Shown: positions 9,455 through 17,205 of the stretch, piece by piece
How positions within the stretch are numbered: position 1 is the first letter of the stretch
How the letters are laid out: each line of letters begins with the position of its first letter
Assembly (NCBI GenBank): GCA_027027005.1
Contig: JALVMN010000175.1
Span: 1 to 37,879 of the forward strand
DNA length: 37,879 nucleotides
Reading direction: 5' to 3'
Origin: Desulfobacterales bacterium
Lineage (GTDB): Bacteria; Desulfobacterota; DSM-4660; Desulfatiglandales; Desulfatiglandaceae
The notes under the pieces: generated by a model
Seen by the model: only the letters and a program-made list of their open reading frames with translations
Database searches by the model: none
Told to the model about the DNA's origin: nothing
Made by a program: the position numbers and the translations under genes

Positions 9455-10491
9455 ATGGATGAACTCCTCTCCTTTGGGGTGTCAGATTTTCGTGAAGCAT
9501 TTACAATATGGCGCTCCATTTTCAAAGCTATTTTTTCCACAAGCGCGCAATTCACGTACTTGGCTGCAAGCCCTATGGCATTTCTTATGGCCCTTTGTGA
9601 GGCATCGCCATGGCACACCACGCTGACCCCGTTCAAACCCAACAGGGGCGCGCCACCAAAGGCCTCATAGTCCAGGGCTTTATGGATCCTCTGGAGCGGA
9701 TCCTCTTCACCCATTTCAGCTATTTGCCCTTCAAAGAATGGGCCCAGCTCGCGGTCCAGCATGTTTCTAACCGCATCTGCCATACCCTCGCTGAGCTTGA
9801 GGGCAACATTTCCCACAAACCCGTCACAAACTATGATCTCCACCTCTCCCTTGAAGATGTCCCTGCCTTCCACATTTCCCACAAAGTTTATCCCGTGGTC
9901 TTTCAACAAGGGATGAGCAGCGCGGACCAGTTCATTTCCCTTGCTACCCTCCTCCCCAATGCTGAGCAGCCCCACCTTGGGAGACTCCATGCCCAAGCAG
10001 GCAATGGCATAGGCCTCTGCCATGACCGCGAATTGAAGCAGGTGGAAGGGCTTGCAATCCACATTGGCGCCCACATCTATCAAGATCACAGGGGATTTTT
10101 CTCCCGGAAATACGCCAGCTATGGCAGGTCTATCCACGCCTTCAATGCGCCCCAAGGTGAGAATGCCTGCTGCCATGATGGCACCAGAATTTCCAGCGCT
10201 CACCACTGCATCAGCCTCCCCCTTTTTCACCATTTCAAAGGCGATCCTTATGGACGAGCGCCTTTTGTGCCTGACCGCCTTTAAGGGAGGGTCATCCATT
10301 CTAACTGATTCGGCGGTGTGGCGGACAACTATTTCCCCGCCACCAAGACCTGAGGGGAGATAGCTCCTTATTGCCTCTTCATCACCCACCAGGATCACCT
10401 GGACGGGAAACACAGAGACCGCTTCCCTCACCCCCTGCACCACTGCACCAGGGGCGTGGTCGCCACCCATGGCATCAACGGCCACTCGCAT
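9451..10491 (-). CDS. plsX: Phosphate acyltransferase PlsX
   Basis: A 346-residue enzyme that converts acyl-ACP to acyl-phosphate for membrane phospholipid synthesis. It begins with the family signature MRVAVDAMGGDHAPGAVV, and shows AVVSAGNSGAIMAAG near residue 97, GVDRPAIAGVFPG and the IVCDGFVGNVALKL segment. The normal partner rpmF stands three bases upstream. The last 20 or so residues are hydrophilic and probably variable. Translation appears coupled to fabG by the four-base overlap at its end. Confidence 0.96.
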   Translation of the reverse strand: MRVAVDAMGGDHAPGAVVQGVREAVSVFPVQVILVGDEEAIRSYLPSGLGGGEIVVRHTAESVRMDDPPLKAVRHKRRSSIRIAFEMVKKGEADAVVSAGNSGAIMAAGILTLGRIEGVDRPAIAGVFPGEKSPVILIDVGANVDCKPFHLLQFAVMAEAYAIACLGMESPKVGLLSIGEEGSKGNELVRAAHPLLKDHGINFVGNVEGRDIFKGEVEIIVCDGFVGNVALKLSEGMADAVRNMLDRELGPFFEGQIAEMGEEDPLQRIHKALDYEAFGGAPLLGLNGVSVVCHGDASQRAIRNAIGLAAKYVNCALVEKIALKMERHIVNASRKSDTPKERSSSI

Positions 10492-10494
10492 ACC

Positions 10495-10674
10495 CTACTC
10501 TTTGATTTTCAATATCGTCTTCCCTTTATAGGCCCCGCATTCAGGACACACATGATGGGGCAAAACCGGCTCATGACACTGCGCACAAGTGGAGACATTG
10601 GGCAGAGTCACACGGTGATGGGATCTTCGCATATCCCTCTTGGACTTGGATTTCTTTTTCTTGGGTACTGCCAT
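10495..10674 (-). CDS. rpmF: 50S ribosomal protein L32
   Basis: A 59-residue basic protein read from the sequence at ATG 10674. It starts [20 protein letters not shown], the usual L32 lead, followed by a zinc ribbon with Cys30, Cys33, Cys43 and Cys46 (CAQC ... CPEC) and the ending [14 protein letters not shown]. The yceD-rpmF-plsX order is conserved in many bacteria and links ribosome and membrane synthesis. All four cysteines are present, so it is the zinc-binding form. Confidence 0.97.
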   Translation of the reverse strand: MAVPKKKKSKSKRDMRRSHHRVTLPNVSTCAQCHEPVLPHHVCPECGAYKGKTILKIKE

Positions 10675-10738
10675 CTCTCAAATGCTCTCCTTCTAATATT
10701 TTCTCTCCATCCGCGTTGGAATCACCCCCGGCCAGGCC

Positions 10739-11305
10739 CTAGAGGTGGAGGGAGCGGAGCTTCTGAAAGGCAGGATGCCCTGTGGTGGCCTTACAATCGC
10801 ATCTGTCCTTGTTCAAATTTGCGCCACAAGACACACAAAGCCCCAAGCAACTCTCCCTGCAAAGCGCCTTCATGGGAAGTGACAGATAGATTTGTTCCTT
10901 TATCATATCTGTGAGTTCCACTTCATCTCCCCTTATGAAATCCACTCCCATCTCTTCTGGCGCCAATTCATACTCCTCTTCTGCCTCCACCTCCTGGGGC
11001 AATCTTTCAAGAATCAGGCTGAACTCCAAATCAAGGGGGGAGGCAAAGGGCTCAAGACATCGATCGCACTGAAGTTGCAATACGGTGGTGAAGCTCCCTC
11101 TCACTTCAAACCTTTTTCCCACCTTGGAAATTACAATGGTAGCCTCCACATCCTCCTTAAGGGCAAGTATGGGGAGCTTAATGCCCTCAGAGCGATCCCA
11201 CCATTCAGGTGGCAGAGAGAAATCGCTCCTCTTTGGTTTTGTTTGAATCTGGGTCAGATCAGTGGTTATGGAGTATTTTCTTGTCTTTTTCCCCATCTTA
11301 AGCAT
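10739..11305 (-). CDS. DUF177 (YceD-type) protein upstream of rpmF
   Basis: A 188-residue member of the YceD/DUF177 family, found almost always immediately before rpmF and in plants linked to 23S rRNA accumulation; its biochemical role is not established. The core CDRCLEPFASPLDLEFSL segment is typical. The C-terminus carries a cysteine cluster (CRESCLGLCVSCGANLN...CDC), the form that may bind a metal. The frame extends to an ATG at 11398, but a good promoter (11376-11403) sits inside that extension, so the start is taken as ATG 11305, with GAGGGG ten bases upstream; ATG 11296 is a second option. Confidence 0.85.
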   Translation of the reverse strand: MLKMGKKTRKYSITTDLTQIQTKPKRSDFSLPPEWWDRSEGIKLPILALKEDVEATIVISKVGKRFEVRGSFTTVLQLQCDRCLEPFASPLDLEFSLILERLPQEVEAEEEYELAPEEMGVDFIRGDEVELTDMIKEQIYLSLPMKALCRESCLGLCVSCGANLNKDRCDCKATTGHPAFQKLRSLHL

Positions 11306-11375
11306 CTCAACACTGCCCCTCAGGCAGCTTCCTTGATTGAAAGGGGGGCAGGGTCTTGGCAAAAATGAAATTTTT

Positions 11376-11403
11376 AGTATAGATAGCCAATAGTTCATGT
11401 CAA
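11376..11403 (-). promoter_or_regulatory. Sigma-70-type promoter of the yceD-rpmF-plsX...nusB operon
   Basis: On the minus strand TTGACA (11403-11398) is followed after 16 bases by TATACT (11381-11376), giving a transcript start near 11369 and a leader of about 64 nt before ATG 11305. It is the only consensus-like promoter I see ahead of the 16-gene series. It also argues against the longer reading of the DUF177 gene. Confidence 0.7.
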
Positions 11404-11464
11404 GAACTTTCCTCTTTGAAATCAGATGGGGGACTGGGAAAAAGCCGGAAAACCCCTTTTGTCC

Positions 11465-11494
11465 TTGACACTTAGCCCACCATCTATGTATTAT
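11465..11494 (+). promoter_or_regulatory. Sigma-70-type promoter of the unrecognised 353-residue gene
   Basis: TTGACA at 11465-11470, 18-base spacer, TATTAT at 11489-11494, placing the start near 11501 and leaving an A/T-rich leader of about 83 nt containing a T8 tract (11521-11528) before ATG 11584. It is divergent from the yceD operon promoter, with about 60 bp between the two -35 elements. Confidence 0.6.
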
Positions 11495-11583
11495 TTAGTT
11501 ATAATATCACACTTTTGTTATTTTTTTTACAAAAATAGAATTTCTTTACAATATTCGGCATTCAGGAGTGAAATTGCAGGGTC

Positions 11584-12645
11584 ATGTGGAGATACAGGGA
11601 ACGGCTCAGTTATTATGAAAGACTCAGGCGATCACTTTACGAGGTATTGCGCGATGAACTGGAAAGAAGGCTGGTCAAGGTTGCTCTAATAGATTCATTT
11701 TATAAGTACCTGGAACATGGCGTAGAATACAGCTTCTTGGAAAAGAGTGAACTGAAGCCCCTTTCCAAGAAGATGGAAAAGGAATCAGAGCTTTTCAACA
11801 CCTTTATCGTGATCTTCTGTGAAGGTATAATCGGCCCTGAGTTTAAGAATCACATCAGGTTCTTCCCGGAAAATGCCGTGGTAAAAAAGAATCTTGAATA
11901 CCTGGCAAATTTTTCCCTTTATAAGCGCTTCAACCTCAACCTCCGCTACTTTGAAAACCCCAGGTTTCTGGACTTCCTGGAAGAATTAATCAATGTGGAC
12001 TATGCTCTCCTGATCCAGCAGGACCCAACGGTAAAAAAGAAGAATCGCTACGCACTGACTCACTTCCATGTAAAAATCGACTGGCCCATAGCAGATGCTG
12101 CCGAAGACCTGGCCAAGTACCTGAGGTACATAAAGGACAACCTGTATGAACACGGAGACAAGGTGGCGAGAATATTACAGAACAAGTTGTTTGAATATTA
12201 TGGGTGTCATCACAGTGTGGGGGGACGCCGCACCGCTGGACTCATTGCAGCCCAACTTCTCAGGAAACTGGACTGCATCTCCACGGTCTTTGTCTCCAGC
12301 AGTGAATCGCGTTCCATGTACAAGTACTCCGAGCGAGGGGTGTCCAAGTTTTTCCTGATCCAGCTCAACGAGGAGCAAATCAAGGCCTTGGCAGAAAGGG
12401 AGGGAATGGTCCCGGAATTTTTCAAGGCCAGGTATTTATATCCGGCAGAGGACTACTATGTGGGCATCACTGAGGCCTCGTATCGTCACACCATCCATTC
12501 CAAACCGCCAGAGGACGGAAAGCTTCGAAAACTCAAGCCTGCCTACAGTTGGTTGAGGTTGAGGGATGAATTCCTCCATCCCCGCACCACGTCCCTTGCT
12601 TGCAGGCCTGTGAGCTACAAATGGATCTACTCCACTCCTGATTAA
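11584..12645 (+). CDS. Unrecognised 353-residue cytoplasmic protein
   Basis: I do not recognise this protein. It has no signal peptide or membrane segment. The first 40 residues are strongly charged and arginine-rich (YRERLSYYERLRRSLYEVLR), then comes a largely helical region rich in Phe and Tyr up to about residue 200, then a segment with CHHSVGGRRTAGLIAAQLLR near 210-229 and a C-terminal part with many aromatic and basic residues. Start ATG 11584 is bounded by an in-frame TGA at 11569-11571; the nearest purine tract, AGGAGTG, is rather far upstream. It is a single-gene unit with its own promoter and ends 3 bp from the convergent small gene. Codon use looks like the neighbours, so there is no sign of recent transfer. 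Confidence 0.75.
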   Translation: MWRYRERLSYYERLRRSLYEVLRDELERRLVKVALIDSFYKYLEHGVEYSFLEKSELKPLSKKMEKESELFNTFIVIFCEGIIGPEFKNHIRFFPENAVVKKNLEYLANFSLYKRFNLNLRYFENPRFLDFLEELINVDYALLIQQDPTVKKKNRYALTHFHVKIDWPIADAAEDLAKYLRYIKDNLYEHGDKVARILQNKLFEYYGCHHSVGGRRTAGLIAAQLLRKLDCISTVFVSSSESRSMYKYSERGVSKFFLIQLNEEQIKALAEREGMVPEFFKARYLYPAEDYYVGITEASYRHTIHSKPPEDGKLRKLKPAYSWLRLRDEFLHPRTTSLACRPVSYKWIYSTPD

Positions 12646-12648
12646 CCA

Positions 12649-12918
12649 CTAGTGGTAGCCCAGCCTCTCTCCCTCGCTCAACAACTCCCATCTGTCCAGT
12701 TGCCGATGCCACCTGAGCATGTATATTTTTCCGTCATCCGCACTTACCTTGAAAAAGTCGTGCTCCTGCCCATACCATCTATCCACCACTGAGACCACCT
12801 CCCGCCTCACATCTCCCACCTCGAACCACAGGGGCCTCTCGTTTGCCTTGTAACCAGAGTAGCAGCCCACCCTCACTTTCTTGGGTGTGGGATATGGCCT
12901 AAGGGTTCCTCGGCTCAT
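12649..12918 (-). CDS. Small uncharacterised protein downstream of the RND pump
   Basis: An 89-residue soluble protein of unknown function, probably beta-rich. Visible blocks are VRVGCYSGYKANERPLWFEV, then VSVVDRWYGQEHDFFKVSADD and KIYMLRWHRQLDRWELL, a pattern of short strands with conserved-looking tryptophans. I have the impression of similar small proteins in other Desulfobacterota but cannot name a family. ATG 12918 is preferred, with AAGGG six bases upstream, over TTG 12924. It overlaps the end of the RND gene by 20 bases, so it belongs to the efflux operon, though its product has no transport feature. Confidence 0.75.
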   Translation of the reverse strand: MSRGTLRPYPTPKKVRVGCYSGYKANERPLWFEVGDVRREVVSVVDRWYGQEHDFFKVSADDGKIYMLRWHRQLDRWELLSEGERLGYH

Positions 12919-15900
12919 CACCAACCCTTTTCACCCCCTTGAAAAGGCCCCTTAAGGCCAGGATATCTCCAAGTATCATGTAGCCGCAAGGCACCAGTAG
13001 GAGCGTGATGCCGGTGGCAAACAGTATCCCAAAACCCAGGCTCACTGCCATGGGGATCAGGAACTGGGCCTGAAGGCTCTTTTCCAAGATCAGGGGCATG
13101 AGGCCTGCAAAGGTGGTAAGAGATGTGAGTATGATTGCCCTGAAACGAAGCATTCCTCCCTGAAGCACGCTTTCTTGGAGCCTCATCCCCTGTCTCCTGG
13201 TCCTGTTTATGGCATGGAGCAAGACCAGAGAATCGTTTACCGCAACCCCGGCAAGACCCACCATCCCAAAAAGGCTGAGGAGGCTCAAGCTCAAACCCAT
13301 AACCAGATGACCCAAGAGCGCCCCAACTAGGCTGAAGGGTATGGCCAACATGATTACCAGGGGCTGGGCAAAGGAGCGGAGCGGCACTGCCAAGAGGGCG
13401 TAGATGGCAAATATGGCAATGGAAAATCCGGTTATAACATCTGCCATGGACTCCTTTTGCCGCTTGCCCTCACCCTCTATGGAATACCTGAGTCCAGGGA
13501 ACTGTCCCTTGAGTCTGGGGAGAAACTCCTGCTCCAGATATACCCTGACCTCATGGGCATTGGCCACTTGCTCATCCACATCTGCGGTCACCCTGATAAC
13601 TCTTTTCCGCTGAACACGCTCAATGGCAGCATAGCCTCTTGCCGTATTGACCAGGGCAACCTCCCTGAAAGGGACCATGTGGCCAGAAGGGGTCTTTATG
13701 CGCATATCTTCCAGGCTCTGGAGTTCCCGGCGCTCCTCCTCTGGGTAACGCACCAAGACCTTTATTTCCTCTTGGTCTCGCTGGAAGCGGAGCGCCTCTG
13801 CCCCGTAGAAGGCATGCCTCACCTGGCGGGCAAGGTCCTGGAGCTTCAGCCCAAGGGTCTCTGCCTCAGGCCTTAGTTTCAGTTGCACTTCATCTTTTCC
13901 TGGCAGGAAGCTGTCGCCTATGTCAAACAGCCCGGGGATTTTCCTTAGTTCTTCCTTAAGCAACTCTGCTGCCTTTATCAGGGATTGGTGGTCTTCCATG
14001 GATAGGTGGATCTCAATGGGAGTGCCTGCACTGAAAAGGGTGGAATGAAAAGAGAGGGATTCTACATCAGGGACTTCACCCACCTCTTTCCTCCACATCC
14101 TGGCAAGTTGAACGGCACTCACCTCCCTCTCCTCACTGCCCACCAGTTGTACAAAGACCTGGGCCAAGTGCCCTCCTGAATCGGCCTGGACCCCTGTCAT
14201 ATGGCCTCCCACCTGGAATCCCACCAGAGAGGCCACATACTCCAGTATCCTGGAATCTGCTCCAGAGGCCTCGGCCTTTGCCATGGCCTCTCTTGCAGCC
14301 TTCTCTATGCGCTCCACCACCCCCACAGTCTTGTGAAACGGAGTTCCAACGGGCATGGTGATATTGCAGATCAGGACATCGCTTTCCACCTTGGGAAAGA
14401 AGATGAATTTGAGCACCCCCCCGCTCCACAGGCCTGCTGAGAGCAAGATCACTGCAATTGCTGCGGCCAAGGTGGCATATCTCCATCTTACGCAAAATCC
14501 CAAGACCTTCTTATAAGGGCCTTGGACAAACCTAAGCAGCAGCCGGGTCACGAACTTTTCTTTCTTGTCTCTGGGCTTGCACATGGCAAGGTGGGAGGGC
14601 AGAATCAGAAGTGATTCCACCAAGGAGCCCATGATCACCACCATCACCACCAATGGGATGTTTCGCATGAACTTCCCCATGGTGCCGCTCCCCAGCAGTA
14701 AGGGCCAGAAGGCCGCCACCGTGGTCAACACCGAGAATATCACGGGCCTTCCCACCTCCAGGGCCCCTTCTACGGAGGCCTTCAACGGGTCTCTGTCAGA
14801 GGCCCTTCGCCGAAAGACATTTTCCCCCACAATGATGGCATCATCGACCACTATCCCAAGAACCATGATGAAGGCAAACAGGGAGATCATGTTTATGGAT
14901 ACATCCAGGTGTGGCAGCACCATAAGGCCTGCTAGAAAGGAGACAGGGATTCCCACGGCCACCCAAAAGGCAAGCCGGAGGTCCAGGAACAGCCCCAACA
15001 GGATACTCACCAGAACCAGTCCATAGGACATGTTCTTCACCAGGAGCCTTATCCTGCTCCTTAGATTCTTGGATCTGTCCTGATATGTGTCCACATGGAT
15101 ACCGTGGGGTAGGGTGGGTTTTATTTCTTCAAGATACTTAAACACCTTGTCTGCCACATCCAGGGCGTTCTGATCCGCTATCCTGTAAACCTGGATAATC
15201 ACCCCTGGAAGCCCTTGAAACCTCACCCTCACATCAACGTCCTGGAATCCTTCGCGTATGGTGGCAATGTCTCCCAGCGTGACCTTGCTTCCATCAGGGC
15301 TGGTGATTACGGGTATGTCTTGGAACTCCCGGGCAAGGTATTTGCGGCCCTTGGTCCTTATGAGGATTTCTTTTGCTTCTGCCTTGATCCGCCCAGCCGG
15401 AAGATCCAGGCTTGAATCCCTGATGGCCTCGGCCACCATCCCCAAGGTTAGGCCATAGCGCCTGAGGGTCTCCTCCTTTATCTCCACATGGATCTCCCTG
15501 GCCCTCGTGCCGGAAAGCTCTGCCAGCGTGATACCCGGGAGGCTTGTAATGTCTTCCTTGATCCTGCGGGCCACTTCTTTCAGGGTGGATTCGTCGGCTC
15601 TGCCATAAACTGCCAGGCTTATGACCCGGTGTTGTCTGGTGAGTTCTTGGACCACCGGCTTTTCTGCCTCTTCGGGAAATGTGGTTATGCGGTCAACAGA
15701 GGCCTTTACATCATCTAGTAATTTCTTTATGTCCCAGTCCTTGACTGCCTCTATCACCACGGTCCCCATCCCCTCCTGGGCCCGTGAAGTGATCTCTTTT
15801 ATCCCTGAAAGGCCTGCCACCTGGTCTTCGATCTTCTTTACCACTCCCTCTTCCACCTCTGAAGGTGAAGCCCCAGGGTATTCCACGGTCACAGAGATCC

Positions 15901-16033
15901 TGTCCAGACTCACTTCCGGGAATATCTCCACCTTCATCCTGAGCCCTGTGGCCACCCCCGCAACTATAATGAGGATCATCAGGAGGTTGGCAGCCACATG
16001 ATTCTCTGCAAACCAGCTTACAATACCCTTCAT
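12899..16033 (-). CDS. RND-family efflux pump inner-membrane permease
   Basis: A 1044-residue AcrB/HAE1-type proton-driven antiporter. The topology is the standard duplicated one: an N-terminal transmembrane helix (VAANLLMILIIVAGVATGL), a large periplasmic porter domain, helices TM2-6 around residues 330-480, then the same layout again from about 530. The GIVVDDAIIVGENV motif of TM4 carries the paired aspartates of the proton relay. The second half ends with LAGVAVNDSLVLLHAINRTR and further helices. It overlaps the membrane fusion gene by ATGA. The motif set and adjacent partners indicate a drug, lipid or organic-solute pump rather than a secretion protein, but the substrate cannot be read from sequence. 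Confidence 0.95.
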   Translation of the reverse strand: MKGIVSWFAENHVAANLLMILIIVAGVATGLRMKVEIFPEVSLDRISVTVEYPGASPSEVEEGVVKKIEDQVAGLSGIKEITSRAQEGMGTVVIEAVKDWDIKKLLDDVKASVDRITTFPEEAEKPVVQELTRQHRVISLAVYGRADESTLKEVARRIKEDITSLPGITLAELSGTRAREIHVEIKEETLRRYGLTLGMVAEAIRDSSLDLPAGRIKAEAKEILIRTKGRKYLAREFQDIPVITSPDGSKVTLGDIATIREGFQDVDVRVRFQGLPGVIIQVYRIADQNALDVADKVFKYLEEIKPTLPHGIHVDTYQDRSKNLRSRIRLLVKNMSYGLVLVSILLGLFLDLRLAFWVAVGIPVSFLAGLMVLPHLDVSINMISLFAFIMVLGIVVDDAIIVGENVFRRRASDRDPLKASVEGALEVGRPVIFSVLTTVAAFWPLLLGSGTMGKFMRNIPLVVMVVIMGSLVESLLILPSHLAMCKPRDKKEKFVTRLLLRFVQGPYKKVLGFCVRWRYATLAAAIAVILLSAGLWSGGVLKFIFFPKVESDVLICNITMPVGTPFHKTVGVVERIEKAAREAMAKAEASGADSRILEYVASLVGFQVGGHMTGVQADSGGHLAQVFVQLVGSEEREVSAVQLARMWRKEVGEVPDVESLSFHSTLFSAGTPIEIHLSMEDHQSLIKAAELLKEELRKIPGLFDIGDSFLPGKDEVQLKLRPEAETLGLKLQDLARQVRHAFYGAEALRFQRDQEEIKVLVRYPEEERRELQSLEDMRIKTPSGHMVPFREVALVNTARGYAAIERVQRKRVIRVTADVDEQVANAHEVRVYLEQEFLPRLKGQFPGLRYSIEGEGKRQKESMADVITGFSIAIFAIYALLAVPLRSFAQPLVIMLAIPFSLVGALLGHLVMGLSLSLLSLFGMVGLAGVAVNDSLVLLHAINRTRRQGMRLQESVLQGGMLRFRAIILTSLTTFAGLMPLILEKSLQAQFLIPMAVSLGFGILFATGITLLLVPCGYMILGDILALRGLFKGVKRVGDEPRNP

Positions 16034-17202
16034 GGGTTGATTGTCCTCTCAGTAATTCTCACCTTCATCCCCCTGGTCATCACCTTGAGCGGGGAGACCA
16101 CCACAAGGTCACCCTCTTGGATGCCTTCCACCACCACCAATACATCTCCATATGTCGTTGCCACCTTTACTTTCCTGTCAAAAACCGTTCCATCAGGCCC
16201 AACCACCCAGACCCTGTCTGTCGGCCTGAGGGCCGATCTTGGTATTCTTACCACTTGGCCAAGCTTGGGGCCCATTATTTCCACCTCCACAAAAAGGCCT
16301 GCAGCCAAGGGAGGGGTCTTGGCATATGGTTCTGCTACCTCGACAATTACAGGGACCAATCTGGTTCTCTCATCTATGTGGGCTCCTGCCCGCACAACCC
16401 TTCCCCTCCAGGTGACCCTCTTTCCCCCAATGCTGGCATGCACCACCGCCTTGGAGCCGAGGCCCCCTGATCCACTGAACCCAGGGATCTTCAGCCACTT
16501 GAGCTCTTCCCTTTCCAGGCCTACTAACACATGGAAGACATCGATCCCGTAAATTGTGGCAATGGACTGGCCCTTGGATACATATTGGCCGAAGCCAATC
16601 TGCTCTTCTTTTACAATGCCATCAAAAGGAGCCCTTAGTTCTGTCCTCTCCAGGTCCAGGAGGGCCTTTTGGAGCTGGGCCCTGGCAGCTTCTAGCGCTG
16701 CCCTTGCAGCCTCCAGTTGGGGCCCTTTAACCACTAGCGGAGGTGGCTTGATGCCTTGCGATCCCCCCTCGAGCGCCCACTCCTCCCTTGCCTGCTGGGA
16801 TTCCGCCTCAAGTATAAGAATTCTGCTCTCTGCCTCCTTTATCCTTGCCTTGGCAAGGGTCACAGCGATCTGGTAATCCCTTGGGTCCAGACGGACCAAA
16901 AGCTCCCCTTCCCTCACAAAGCCTCCTTCAATCAGCGATGGGGACACATGTGTGACCCTGCCCGATACCTCTGCAACCACTTGCACTTCCTGGGCAGGCT
17001 TCACATTTCCATAAGCGTGGACCCTCACCATGTGTGAGACCTTCTCGGCCTCAATCACCTCAACGAGAGGCAGCGGACTGTGAGGTCTCTTTTTCTTGAT
17101 CCGGGGCCTTTGCGCCCCCAACTTCATGAATCCTCCAAAGCCAAGGGCTACAAAGAGGAGAGCCAAGACCGCGTGTAGTATTATTTTCTGCCACTTACCC
17201 AT
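16030..17202 (-). CDS. RND efflux periplasmic adaptor (membrane fusion protein)
   Basis: A 390-residue HlyD/AcrA-type adaptor linking the RND pump to the outer-membrane factor. A single N-terminal membrane anchor (residues about 8-27) precedes the lipoyl-like half VQVVAEVSGRVTHVSPSL, a helical hairpin rich in Ala, Glu and Leu (about 115-195), the second lipoyl half ELRAPFDGIVKEEQIGFGQ, and a beta-barrel with GKRVTWRGRVVRAGAHID. There is no lipobox, so it is anchored by a helix rather than lipidated. Three bases separate it from the outer-membrane gene upstream, and it overlaps the pump gene downstream. Confidence 0.94.
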   Translation of the reverse strand: MGKWQKIILHAVLALLFVALGFGGFMKLGAQRPRIKKKRPHSPLPLVEVIEAEKVSHMVRVHAYGNVKPAQEVQVVAEVSGRVTHVSPSLIEGGFVREGELLVRLDPRDYQIAVTLAKARIKEAESRILILEAESQQAREEWALEGGSQGIKPPPLVVKGPQLEAARAALEAARAQLQKALLDLERTELRAPFDGIVKEEQIGFGQYVSKGQSIATIYGIDVFHVLVGLEREELKWLKIPGFSGSGGLGSKAVVHASIGGKRVTWRGRVVRAGAHIDERTRLVPVIVEVAEPYAKTPPLAAGLFVEVEIMGPKLGQVVRIPRSALRPTDRVWVVGPDGTVFDRKVKVATTYGDVLVVVEGIQEGDLVVVSPLKVMTRGMKVRITERTINP

Positions 17203-17205
17203 CAG

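Noticed and set aside
11500-11505. Perfect TATAAT near the orphan gene promoter
   Set aside because: No -35 element at 16-18 bases; the TTGACA is 29 bases away, so TATTAT at 11489 is preferred.
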